Shown here: positions 24,256 to 35,783 of the stretch, piece by piece | Layout: the number at the start of each line of letters is the position of its first letter | Position numbering within the stretch: position 1 is the first letter of the stretch | Made by a program: the position numbers and the translations under genes | The notes under the pieces: model-generated | The model's database searches: none | Seen by the model: only the letters and a program-made list of their open reading frames with translations | What the model was told of the DNA's origin: nothing | NCBI RefSeq assembly: GCF_000720635.1 | Contig: NZ_JOCF01000023.1 | Coordinates: 1-64,000 of the forward strand | Origin: Streptomyces sp. NRRL WC-3742 | Lineage (GTDB): Bacteria; Actinomycetota; Actinomycetes; Streptomycetales; Streptomycetaceae | Direction of reading: 5' to 3' | DNA length: 64,000 nt

Positions 24256-24954
24256 TCAGCCGACCTGGCCGGTCGGGCGCACGGTCATGTGGTTGATCGT
24301 CACGCCGACGGGCTGGTTGAGGGCGAAGACGATGGTGTCCGCGATCTGCTCGGCGGTCATCACCGGCTCGGTGGACGGGGTGCCGCCGCGCTCGTCCCAG
24401 AACGGGGTGTCCACGATCCCGGGGGCGACGACGGTCACGCCGATGCCGTCCTTGGCGACCAGCAGCCGGGTGTTCTCGGCGAGTGCGTGCGCGGCCCACT
24501 TGGTGACGGAGTACAGGTTGCCGGGGGTGTTGCGCACCCCGGCGACCGAGCCGAGGATCACGATCCGGCCCTTGGACTCCCGCAGGTGCGGCAGGGTCCG
24601 CTGGACCAGCAGGGCCGGGCCGAGGACGTTGGTGAGGACCATGGCGCGCATGTCCTCGGGGGAGTGGCTCTCCAGGTTGCCGGGCAGGGAGAAGCCGGCG
24701 TTGGCGATGACGTTGTCCAGCCGGCCCCAGGTCTCCACCACGTGGTGCACGACGGCCGCGACGTCCTCGGCCTCGCCGGTGTCACCGGCGACGGTCAGCA
24801 GCCGCTCGCCCGCCCCGGCCGAGGCGGCGAAGGCGGCGAGCTTGCCCGCGTCCCGTCCGGTGACGGCCACGCGGTGGCCCTGCTTGAGGAGGGCGCGGGC
24901 GGTGGCGGCGCCGATGCCGGTCGAGCCGCCGGTGATCAGGCTGACGGGTTCCAT
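24256..24954 (-). CDS. Short-chain dehydrogenase/reductase
   Basis: A complete classical SDR of 232 residues: cofactor motif TGGSTGIG (8-15), NAG in IANAGFS, catalytic Ser in LGSVAG, and YSVTK for the Tyr-Lys pair. It reduces or oxidises an unknown alcohol or ketone with NAD(P)H. It lies 81 bases behind the MarR gene on the same strand and may be co-transcribed. A possible own -10 (TATAGT, 25007-25002) lies in the gap. Confidence 0.88.
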   Translation of the reverse strand: MEPVSLITGGSTGIGAATARALLKQGHRVAVTGRDAGKLAAFAASAGAGERLLTVAGDTGEAEDVAAVVHHVVETWGRLDNVIANAGFSLPGNLESHSPEDMRAMVLTNVLGPALLVQRTLPHLRESKGRIVILGSVAGVRNTPGNLYSVTKWAAHALAENTRLLVAKDGIGVTVVAPGIVDTPFWDERGGTPSTEPVMTAEQIADTIVFALNQPVGVTINHMTVRPTGQVG

Positions 24955-25035
24955 GGGGGCCTCCTCGGTGTTCGTGGTCCCGGGGGTCCCGAAACGCCTG
25001 CACTATACGCGGATTGGGATCATCCGCCCCCGGAA

Positions 25036-25608
25036 TTACGGGCGAGGGTTCTCCACCTTCGAGAGCCAGGTGGCGAGCAGCCCTTCGAGTGCCTCGTTCT
25101 CGGCGGGCGTCAGCATGCCCAGCAGGCGGCGTTCGTTGCGCATGTGGTCGGCGAACGCCTGGTCGATGAGTTCGCGGCCGGGCTGGGTGAGGGCGACGAT
25201 GCGGCCGCGCTGGTCGTCGTCGGAGCGGCGCCGGGTGACGAGTCCGGCCTGTTCGAGGCGGTCGATGCGCTTGGTCATCGCGCCGGTGGTGACCATCGTG
25301 TGCGCGGCGAGTTCGCCGGGCGCGCGCTCGAAGGGCTCGCCGGCGCGGCGCAGTGCGCACAGGACGTCGAACTCGCCCTCGCCGAGCCCGTAGCGCCGGT
25401 AGACGAGGCAGAGCTCCTCGGTGAGGTGGTCGGCCAGGCGGTGGAGGCGGCCGATCACGCCGAGGGAGGAGACGTCCAGGTCGGGGCGTTCGCGGTGCCA
25501 GTCGGCCTGGATGCGGGCGACGCGGTCGGGGGGCACGTCGTCGGAGGGCACGTGGTCGGAGGGCGCGCGCTCGGGGGCCACGCGGTCAAAAGGCACTGGG
25601 GCGTCCAT
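25036..25608 (-). CDS. MarR-family transcriptional regulator
   Basis: A 190-residue winged-helix regulator. The core (LTEELCLVYRRYGLGEGEFDVLCALRR, split as LTEELCLVYRRYG and LGEGEFDVLCALRR), the recognition helix region TGAMTKRIDRLEQAGLVTRR and the wing DDDQRGRIVALT are typical of MarR. The reading frame extends further upstream, but a start at the ATG 25608 leaves the palindromic operator outside the gene. It is divergent from the EamA transporter and probably represses it and itself, with relief by a small ligand. Confidence 0.87.
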   Translation of the reverse strand: MDAPVPFDRVAPERAPSDHVPSDDVPPDRVARIQADWHRERPDLDVSSLGVIGRLHRLADHLTEELCLVYRRYGLGEGEFDVLCALRRAGEPFERAPGELAAHTMVTTGAMTKRIDRLEQAGLVTRRRSDDDQRGRIVALTQPGRELIDQAFADHMRNERRLLGMLTPAENEALEGLLATWLSKVENPRP

Positions 25609-25619
25609 GCCGACCAGCA

Positions 25620-25655
25620 TAGCTTCCCGAGAAGCTATATTGCCTTCCATGGAAG
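25620..25655. promoter_or_regulatory. MarR-type operator and promoter of divergent marR/eamA genes
   Basis: TAGCTTC-CCGA-GAAGCTA (25620-25637) is a perfect 7-bp inverted repeat, and the half-site GAAGCTA recurs at 25653-25659 after the palindrome CTTCCATGGAAG (25644-25655). TATATT (25636-25641) lies 7 bases before the transporter's ATG at 25649, the spacing of a leaderless transcript. Confidence 0.7.
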
Positions 25656-26587
25656 CTAATGTGCGGTGGGTGGCCCTGACCGCCCTCGCCCCGGTCGCCT
25701 GGGGCGCCAACTACTACGTCACCCACCGGTTCCTCCCGCCCGACAGCCCCCTCTACGGCGCCGCCCTGCGCGCCCTGCCCGCCGGTCTCGTCCTGCTGGC
25801 CCTGTGCCGACGGCGGCCGCGCGGGGCGTGGTGGTGGCGCTCCGCCGTGCTCGGGCTGCTCAACGTCAGCGTGTTCTTCGTGCTCGTCTACGCCGCCTCC
25901 CAGCTGCTGTCCACGAGCATCGCCTCCACCGTCATGGCCCTCTCCCCGCTGGCGATGATGCTCATCGCCTGGGCCCTGGTCTCCGAACGGCCCGGCCGCG
26001 CCCACCTGGCCGGCGCCGGGATCGGCCTCGGCGGGGTCTGCCTCATGCTGCTCACCGGAGCGGGGGAGGTCAGCGTCCCGGGAGTCCTCGCCGCGGCCGC
26101 CGCCATGCTCGTCTCCTCCTTCGGCCACATCCTCACCAAGCGCTGGAACACCGACGGCACCGAGGTGCTCGCCTCCACCGCCTGGCAGCTCACCGCCGGA
26201 GGGCTGTTCCTGCTGCCGGTCGCCGCGCTCGTGGAGGGCCCGCCGCCCGCGCTCCCCGCGCCCGCCCTCCTCGCCTTCGGCTACGTCTCCCTGGTCGCCA
26301 CCGCGCTGGCCTTCGTCGCCTGGTTCACCGGGCTGCGCCACCTGCCCGCGGGCACCGTCGGCCTGGTCGGACTGCTCAACCCCGTCACCGGCGTCCTGCT
26401 CGGAACGGCCGTGGCCGGAGAGGTGCTGACGGTCCAGCAGCTGTGCGGGCTGGCCCTCGTCCTGGCCGGGGTCGTCCTGGGCCGGCCCACCCGCGCGGGG
26501 CGGCGCGGCGGCGACGAAGGGCACCCGGCCGAAGCGCCGCGACGGCGCCGCCTGTCGGGGGCGGGTCAGCGGCCGGGGGCGAGGTAG
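25649..26587 (+). CDS. EamA/DMT-family transporter
   Basis: A 312-residue membrane protein with about ten hydrophobic segments arranged as two EamA repeats, the drug/metabolite transporter superfamily. The start region (VALTALAPVAWGANYYVTHRFLP) and a late GLVGLLNPVTGVLLGTA fit the RhaT/YdcZ-like exporters. It is probably a metabolite or drug exporter controlled by the adjacent MarR protein. Its 3' end overlaps the convergent Lrp gene by 22 bases. Confidence 0.86.
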   Translation: MEANVRWVALTALAPVAWGANYYVTHRFLPPDSPLYGAALRALPAGLVLLALCRRRPRGAWWWRSAVLGLLNVSVFFVLVYAASQLLSTSIASTVMALSPLAMMLIAWALVSERPGRAHLAGAGIGLGGVCLMLLTGAGEVSVPGVLAAAAAMLVSSFGHILTKRWNTDGTEVLASTAWQLTAGGLFLLPVAALVEGPPPALPAPALLAFGYVSLVATALAFVAWFTGLRHLPAGTVGLVGLLNPVTGVLLGTAVAGEVLTVQQLCGLALVLAGVVLGRPTRAGRRGGDEGHPAEAPRRRRLSGAGQRPGAR

Positions 26588-27057
26588 CGGCGGCCCGGGA
26601 TCTGCTCGAAGATCAGGTTGGTGCGGGTCTGGGCCACCGCCGGGTGGGTGGTGAGGTGGTCGACGACGAAGTCGCGCAGCGCCTCCGGGCCGGCGACGCC
26701 GACGTGCAGCAGGTAGTCGTCCGAGCCGGCCATGTGGAAGACGGCGAGGACGCCGGGCAGGTCGGGGGCGGTGCTGCGGAAGCTCTCGTTCTGCTCGCGG
26801 GTGTGGGCGCGCAGGCGGACGGAGATCATCGCCTGGAGCGGCAGCCCGATCGCGGCCGGGTCCAGCTCGGCGCGGAAGCCGCGGATGATGCCGCGGTCCT
26901 GGAGCGCCCGGACCCGGGCCAGGCAGGTGGACGGGGCGATGCCGACGGCGGCCGCGAGGGCGTTGTTGGGCAGGCGGGCGTTGTCGGCCAGGGCGCGGAC
27001 GATCGCCCGGTCGACCTCGTCGACCGGCGACCGGCGGGCCTGTGGATTGTTCGGCAT
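26566..27057 (-). CDS. Lrp/AsnC-family regulator
   Basis: A 163-residue feast/famine regulator: the N-terminal HTH (VDEVDRAIVRALADNARLPNNALAAAVG followed by IAPSTCLARVRALQDRG) and the C-terminal RAM ligand domain (VLAVFHMAGSDDYLLHVGV). The start ATG at 27057 precedes MPNNPQARR. It is divergent from the decarboxylase gene with about 145 bases between, so control of amino acid decarboxylation in response to an amino acid is likely. Confidence 0.9.
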   Translation of the reverse strand: MPNNPQARRSPVDEVDRAIVRALADNARLPNNALAAAVGIAPSTCLARVRALQDRGIIRGFRAELDPAAIGLPLQAMISVRLRAHTREQNESFRSTAPDLPGVLAVFHMAGSDDYLLHVGVAGPEALRDFVVDHLTTHPAVAQTRTNLIFEQIPGRRYLAPGR

Positions 27058-27202
27058 GCCCGCCAGGATCCCAGCCCGTTCCGCAGATTCGCAAACCTGA
27101 TCGACCTCGGGCCGAATGTTCTTCGGACGGTCTTCCCCGCAGCGCCCGAAAGTTCCATTCTTACGGGCGTCCCCCACCGCCGTCCTCCGGAGCGACCCGT
27201 CC

Positions 27203-28855
27203 ATGAGCCCGACCGCCTCCCCGTTCGCCGCGACCGCCGTCGACCCCGGCCCGGAACTGGACGGCGGCGACTTCGCCCTCCCCGAGGGCGGCCTGGACGA
27301 CGGCCGCCGACTGCACGCGCTGGACGCGGTGGACGAGTACCTGACCCGCAAGCGCAGGCACCTGGTCGGCTACCAGGCCACCCAGGACATGCAGGGCACG
27401 GCGCTCGACCTCGCCCGGTTCCTGCCGAACAACATCAACAACCTCGGCGACCCGTTCCAGGCGGGCGGCTACAAGCCCAACACCAAGGTCGTCGAGCGGG
27501 CCGTCCTCGACTACTACGCCCGCCTCTGGCACGCCGAACGCCCCCACGACCCGGCCGACCCGGAGTCCTACTGGGGCTACATGCTGTCCATGGGCTCCAC
27601 CGAGGGCAACATGTACGCCCTGTGGAACGCCCGCGATTACCTGAGCGGCAAGGCGCTGATCAAGCCGCCCGCCGCCCCCTTCGACGCCGTCCGCTACGTC
27701 AAGGCCGACCCGGACCGGCACAACCCCAACGCCCACCACCCCGTCGCCTTCTACTCCGAGGACACCCACTACTCCTTCGCCAAGGCCGTCGCCGTCCTGG
27801 GCGTGGAGACGTTCCACGCCGTCGGCCAGGAGCTGTACCCCGACGAGAGCCCCCTGACCGACCCGGTCACGGGCCTGCGCGCCTGGCCCACCGAGGTGCC
27901 CTCCCGCCCCGGCCCGTCCGGTCTCTCCTGGGACGGCACCGGCGAGATCGACGTCGACGCCCTCGCCACGCTCGTGGAGTTCTTCGCCGCCAAGGGCCAC
28001 CCGGTCTTCGTCAACCTCAACCTCGGCAGCACCTTCAAGGGCGCCCACGACGACGTCCGCGCGGTCTGCGAGCGGCTGCTGCCGATCTTCGAGCGGTACG
28101 GCCTGGTCGAGCGCGAGGTCGTCTACGGCCGCTGCCCGGACTCCGGCCGCGCGCTGGTCGACGTGCGCCGCGGCTTCTGGATACACGTGGACGGCGCGCT
28201 CGGCGCCGGGTACGCGCCGTTCCTGCGGCTGGCCGCCGAGGACCCGCAGGCGTACGGCTGGACGCCGGAGGTCGCGCCGCCCGAGTTCGACTTCGGCCTG
28301 CGGCTGCCCACCGCCGGCCACGGCGAGGTCGACATGGTCTCCTCGATCGCGATGAGCGGCCACAAGTGGGCGGGCGCGCCCTGGCCGTGCGGCATCTACA
28401 TGACCAAGGTCAAGTACCAGATCTCCCCGCCCTCCCAACCCGACTACATCGGCGCCCCCGACACCACCTTCGCCGGCTCCCGCAACGGGTTCTCCCCGCT
28501 GATCCTCTGGGACCACCTCTCGCGCCACTCCTACCGCGACCAGGTCCACCGCATCCGTGAGGCCCAGGAGCTGGCCGCGTACCTGGAGCAGCGCCTGACG
28601 GCCATGGAGGGCGAGCTCGGCGTCGAGCTCTGGCCCGCCCGCACCCCGGGCGCCGTGACCGTCCGGTTCCGCAAGCCGAGCCCGGAGCTGGTGGCCAAGT
28701 GGTCGCTGTCCTCCCAGGACGTGGTGATGGTCCCGGGCGACGAGTCGACCAGGCGCACCTACGTGCACGTGTTCGTGATGCCTTCGGTCGACCGGGCCAA
28801 GCTGGACGCCCTCCTCGCCGAACTCGCCGAGGACCCGGCGATCCTGGGCCGGTAA
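27203..28855 (+). CDS. PLP-dependent group II amino acid decarboxylase
   Basis: A 550-residue fold-type I decarboxylase. SMGSTEGNMYALW, EDTHYSFAKAV, HVDGALGAGYAPF and the PLP Lys in AMSGHKWAGAPWPCG are diagnostic of the histidine/glutamate/aromatic group; the first half is closest in style to histidine-decarboxylase-like proteins. It removes CO2 from an L-amino acid; the substrate cannot be fixed from sequence. The ATG at 27203 has GGAG about 10 bases upstream. It is divergent from an Lrp/AsnC regulator and followed by a long inverted repeat. Confidence 0.85.
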   Translation: MSPTASPFAATAVDPGPELDGGDFALPEGGLDDGRRLHALDAVDEYLTRKRRHLVGYQATQDMQGTALDLARFLPNNINNLGDPFQAGGYKPNTKVVERAVLDYYARLWHAERPHDPADPESYWGYMLSMGSTEGNMYALWNARDYLSGKALIKPPAAPFDAVRYVKADPDRHNPNAHHPVAFYSEDTHYSFAKAVAVLGVETFHAVGQELYPDESPLTDPVTGLRAWPTEVPSRPGPSGLSWDGTGEIDVDALATLVEFFAAKGHPVFVNLNLGSTFKGAHDDVRAVCERLLPIFERYGLVEREVVYGRCPDSGRALVDVRRGFWIHVDGALGAGYAPFLRLAAEDPQAYGWTPEVAPPEFDFGLRLPTAGHGEVDMVSSIAMSGHKWAGAPWPCGIYMTKVKYQISPPSQPDYIGAPDTTFAGSRNGFSPLILWDHLSRHSYRDQVHRIREAQELAAYLEQRLTAMEGELGVELWPARTPGAVTVRFRKPSPELVAKWSLSSQDVVMVPGDESTRRTYVHVFVMPSVDRAKLDALLAELAEDPAILGR

Positions 28856-28877
28856 CCCTGACGGCGGTACAAGCGGC

Positions 28878-28925
28878 ACTACTCGTGTAGTGGCACTACG
28901 TCAGTAGTGCCACTACACGAGTAGT
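28878..28925. repeat. Perfect 22-bp inverted repeat between convergent genes
   Basis: The left arm (28878-28899) and right arm (28904-28925) are exact complements around the loop GTCA. Each arm carries CACTAC/GTAGTG motifs that themselves form a nested dyad. There is no T tract. It most likely ends transcription of the decarboxylase gene and the convergent GH62 gene. Confidence 0.8.
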
Positions 28926-28967
28926 TGTCTCCGGCGGCAGGAGTGCGCGCAGGAGCGCGGTGGAGGG

Positions 28968-30433
<1,466 letters not shown>

Positions 30434-31639
30434 TCAGGACGCCCCGGCCTTCGGGCCGGGGAGATGGGGGTCCTCCCGCCCGGAGGGTGGGGGAGGGTCC
30501 TTGGCTCGGAGGCGAAGCGGCGGAGTTGGCTTCGGAGGTTTGGGCAGGAGCCGTTGTCAGTGGCTCCCGCTAGGTTGATCCCGTGCACCTTCGGTACTCA
30601 TGTCGCATTTACCCGACGGCTGGTCAGCGCTTGGCGCTGGCCCGTACGTTCGGGTGTGCGCGGGTGGTGTTCAACGATGCGTTGGCGGTTCGGAAGCAGG
30701 CCCGTAAGGACGGTCTTCCGTATCCCAGGGGCACTGACTTGCAGAAGCTGGTGATCACTGCGGCGAAGCGCACCGCTGAGCGGGCGTGGCTCGCCTCGGT
30801 CGGTGTGGACCCGCTGATCCAGTCCCTGCGGGACCTGGACACCGCGTACACGGAACTTCTTCGACTGGGTGTCCGGCAGGCGCGCCGGGCCTCCGGTGGG
30901 GCTTCCCCGGTTCAAGTCGAAGCGGGACAGCCGGCAGAGCCTTCGCTTTACCCGCAACGGGTTCCGCATCCGCTCCAACGGGAAGCTGAACCTGGCGAAG
31001 ATCGGCGACGTGCGGGTGAAGTGGTCGCGTGCGCTGCCCGCCGATCCGTCCTCGGTGACGATCCTGCTCGATCCGTCGGGCCGGTACCACGCGAGCTTCG
31101 TCGTGGACGTCGAGCCGAGCCACCTGCCCGAGCTGGACACCGAGATCGGCATCGACCTCGGACTGACCACCTACGCCGTCCTCTCCGACGGCCAGGTGAT
31201 CGACAACCCACGCTTCCTGCGCAAGGCGGAACGCCGGCTGAAGGCCGCGCAGCGGGAACTCTCCCGCAAGGCCAGGGGCAGCAAGAACCGGGCCAAGGCC
31301 CGCCGCAAGGTCGCCAAGGCCCACGCCAAGGTGGCCGACACCCGCAGGGACTGGCTGCACAAACAGACGACCAGGATCATCCGCGAAACCCAAGCGGTGT
31401 ACCTGGAAGACCTGAACGTGCGCGGCCTGGGACGCGGCCGGCTGGCCAAGTCCGTCCACGACGCCGGATGGTCCGCCTTCCGGCGCCTCCTCGAGGAGAA
31501 GGCCGCCCGGTACGGGCGCACCGTCGGCATCGTGCCCCGCGCGTTCCCGTCCTCCCAGCTCTGCTCGCGGTGCGGGCACCGGGACGGGCCCAAGCCACTC
31601 GCGGTCCGCGAGTGGACCTGCGGCGCGTGTGGTGTGCTG

Positions 31640-33464
<1,825 letters not shown>

Positions 33465-33512
33465 TCACCGCGGGGGATGCGCCGTGTCAATATCCGGCGC
33501 GGGGGCGGGTCC

Positions 33513-34232
33513 TCAGTGTTCGGCGAGCCTGCCCCGGCCGGAGCCGAGCGTGATGTTCGAGCTGCCGCTGCTCCGGTAGCCCTCGGTGGCCAGGATCTCG
33601 TAGTTCATGGCGCCGAGGTTCATGCCGGACCTGGCCCACGCGTCGAAGTGGTTCCCGACGGTGATGGTGCCGCCGGTCCGCTTGGCCCGGCGGACGCTCC
33701 AGTACTGGTTGAAGGTCCTGATGCCCTCGATGGAGGGGGCGTTGTAGCGCGTCGTCTCGTAGATGTCGTACGTGTCGCCGTCCGTGGTGACGGTGCCCTT
33801 GTACGCGCCGGTGGGCTTGTAGGAGCCGTAGTTCTCGACGACGTAGTACTCGACGAGCGGGTTGGTGGTCCAGCCGTAGAGCGAGAGGTAGGCGTTGCCG
33901 TTGGTGCTCCACGAGCCCGAGTAGCTCACCGGATTGCGCGATCCGGTGCTCCAGCCCTTGCCGGCGACGAAGTTGCCGGCGCCGTTCCAGGAGGTGCCGT
34001 AGTTGCCGCCGCCGTTCAGGGACATCGAGACCGCGCCGGAGCCCTCGGTCCAGAACGAGTAGAAGTACCCGCCGTCGGTGCCGGTCCGGTTGGTGGTGAC
34101 GGTCGACGCTTCGGCGGTGCCCGGCGTGGCCAGGACGGCCACGGCGGCCAGTGCGAGGATGCGTGGTGCCTTGCCGGCCGACCGTCCGGGGCGGCGGGTG
34201 AGGCTGCGGCTCTTGAGATGGGGGATTTTCAC
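33513..34232 (-). CDS. Secreted GH11 endo-1,4-beta-xylanase
   Basis: A 239-residue single-domain xylanase. A long basic N-terminus and signal peptide ([19 protein letters not shown]) precede a complete GH11 jelly roll: [13 protein letters not shown], the nucleophile Glu in [14 protein letters not shown] and the acid/base Glu in [14 protein letters not shown]. No carbohydrate-binding module is attached. It hydrolyses unsubstituted xylan and supplies xylo-oligosaccharides for the Bxl system encoded next door. Upstream CGAAA-type motifs suggest BxlR-type control. Confidence 0.93.
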   Translation of the reverse strand: MKIPHLKSRSLTRRPGRSAGKAPRILALAAVAVLATPGTAEASTVTTNRTGTDGGYFYSFWTEGSGAVSMSLNGGGNYGTSWNGAGNFVAGKGWSTGSRNPVSYSGSWSTNGNAYLSLYGWTTNPLVEYYVVENYGSYKPTGAYKGTVTTDGDTYDIYETTRYNAPSIEGIRTFNQYWSVRRAKRTGGTITVGNHFDAWARSGMNLGAMNYEILATEGYRSSGSSNITLGSGRGRLAEH

Positions 34233-34602
34233 GGAGTTGGTCCGTTCTGCCGATGGGTGGGCGCGCAGCGCTGCGTCACCGTCGGCCGCGAGGGTGGTGG
34301 GGGCGGCGGGACGGCGTGGTGCAGTGGTGCGCGGAACCGGCTTCTCGTCGACAGGGCTGCGCCCGTGGGTGGTTGGCGCGTGCGGCCGGGAGCCGTGGCC
34401 GCTCGGACTTGTCGACGGCGACAGTGTTGACCGGGCATCGACAGGCTGTCAACGCTTTCGGCAGAAACAGCGATAGTTTCGCTACTCGTACCGGCGGCAA
34501 GGGGGCAAGGGGGCAAGGCGGCAAGGGGCAAGGCAGCAAGGCGGCAGGCGCAGGGGCAGGCCGTCCGAGGGCCCTGCCGCTCGGACGGCCGTGCCGCTCC
34601 GT
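34233..34602. promoter_or_regulatory. GH11 promoter region with CGAAA motif and tandem repeats
   Basis: For the minus-strand GH11 gene, TTGACA (34452-34447) could be the -35. CGATAGTTTCG (34471-34481; CGAAACTATCG on the coding strand) and a nearby CGAAAG resemble the CGAAA-TTTCG elements reported before Streptomyces xylanase and bxl genes. About seven degenerate copies of GGCAAGGG follow (34493-34550). No gene is seen. Confidence 0.5.
34493..34550 (+). repeat. GGCAAGGG tandem repeat
   Basis: Roughly seven copies of an 8-base purine-rich unit with small variations lie between the 3' end of bxlR and the GH11 promoter. It may be a remnant of slippage; no function is evident. Confidence 0.65.
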
Positions 34603-35628
34603 TCAGGGCCGGCCGGGCGCCACGGCGCTGGAGCGCACCACCAGGGTGGTCGACAGTTCCAGGCGGGTGGGTGCCTCCGGGGCCTCCCCGTTGCGGAGGG
34701 CGAGGATCAGGCGGGTCGCCTGCTCGGCCATCGCGCGCAGGGGCTGGCGGACCGTGGTCAGCGCGGGGCTGGTCCACTGCGCGATGTCCAGGTCGTCGTA
34801 GCCGACCACGGACAGGTCCTCGGGCACGCGCAGGCCGCGGACCCGGGCCGCCTCCATGACCCCGAGCGCCTGGAGGTCGCTGCCGGCGAAGATCGCGGTG
34901 GGACGGTCGGGGAGCTCCAACAGCCGTCCGGCCTGGGCGAATCCGCCCTCGGCGTGGAAGTCGCCGAAGGCGGTCAGCGTGGGGTCGACCGCCAGGCCGG
35001 CCATGGTCATCGCGGAGCGGTAGCCGTCCAGGCGGGCCAGGGAGCAGAGGGTGTCCTCGGGGCCGGTGACGATGGCGATGCGCCGGTGGCCGAGCTCGAT
35101 CAGGTGCCGGGTGGCGGCGAGCCCGCCGGCCCAGTTGGCCGAGCCCACCGAGGGCACGTCCGGGTCGGGGTTGCCGGCCGGGTCGACGATGACGAACGGG
35201 ATGGAGCGGGCGCGCAGTTGGGCCTTGAACTCGGGCGGCAGGCTGGAGAAGACCAGGACGACGCCGAGCGGGCGCCGGCGCAGCACCGCCTCGATCCACT
35301 CGGGCCCCGGGGCGTGGCGCGAACCGCTGTGGCTGACCACGACCGCCGCCCCGTGCTCGTTCGCCACGGCCTCCACGCCGCGCAGGAGTTCCATCGCCCA
35401 GAGGCTGTCGAGCTCGTGGAAGACGATCTCGACGAGAGGCGCCTCGCCGCCGCCGCGGGTGGCGCGCTGGTAGTCGTGGTCGCTCAGGACCTGCTCGACC
35501 CGCACGCGGGTGGCCGCCGCCACGTCGGTACGGCCGTTGAGGACCTTCGAAACCGTCGAAACGGAGACCTCGGCCTCGCGCGCGATGTCCGCGAGGGTCA
35601 CCCGTCCCAGTTCATCGCCCTTTTCCAT
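34603..35628 (-). CDS. bxlR: LacI-family repressor BxlR
   Basis: A 341-residue LacI/GalR regulator: N-terminal HTH (VTLADIAREAEVSVSTVSKVLNGRT, split as VTLADIAREAEV and SVSTVSKVLNGRT) and a periplasmic-binding-like sensor domain (IFAGSDLQALGVMEAAR, DLSVVGYDDLDIAQW). It is divergent from an operon for a sugar-binding lipoprotein, two permeases and a GH3 beta-xylosidase, the exact order of bxlR-bxlEFGA in Streptomyces, where BxlR represses in the absence of xylobiose or xylose. The ATG at 35628 is preferred; 35646 is possible. Confidence 0.9.
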   Translation of the reverse strand: MEKGDELGRVTLADIAREAEVSVSTVSKVLNGRTDVAAATRVRVEQVLSDHDYQRATRGGGEAPLVEIVFHELDSLWAMELLRGVEAVANEHGAAVVVSHSGSRHAPGPEWIEAVLRRRPLGVVLVFSSLPPEFKAQLRARSIPFVIVDPAGNPDPDVPSVGSANWAGGLAATRHLIELGHRRIAIVTGPEDTLCSLARLDGYRSAMTMAGLAVDPTLTAFGDFHAEGGFAQAGRLLELPDRPTAIFAGSDLQALGVMEAARVRGLRVPEDLSVVGYDDLDIAQWTSPALTTVRQPLRAMAEQATRLILALRNGEAPEAPTRLELSTTLVVRSSAVAPGRP

Positions 35629-35700
35629 GGGGGCAGCATAGGGCACCGGCGGCGCGGGCCAGTTGGCGTATCACGCTTCAGTAACCCCTGATCCGAGGGG

Positions 35701-35730
35701 TTGACCCGAAACATGTTCGCAACCTAGCGT
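35701..35730 (+). promoter_or_regulatory. bxlE promoter with operator in the spacer
   Basis: TTGACC (35701-35706) and TAGCGT (35725-35730) are spaced by 18 bases. The spacer contains CGAAACATGTTCG (35707-35719), an inverted CGAA/TTCG pair like the reported BxlR sites. Binding there would block RNA polymerase directly. Confidence 0.65.
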
Positions 35731-35747
35731 CCCGGGCCATGCGGTTA

Positions 35748-35773
35748 TTTCGAGAATCGGGTCGAAACTTTAG
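35748..35773 (+). promoter_or_regulatory. Second putative BxlR site in the bxlE leader
   Basis: TTTCGA-N8-TCGAAA (35748-35767) overlaps CGAAACTTTAG (35763-35773), close to the CGAAA-TTTCG element known from xylanase promoters. It lies between the predicted start of transcription and AGAGGAG of bxlE. Confidence 0.55.
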
Positions 35774-35783
35774 AGGAGTCCTG

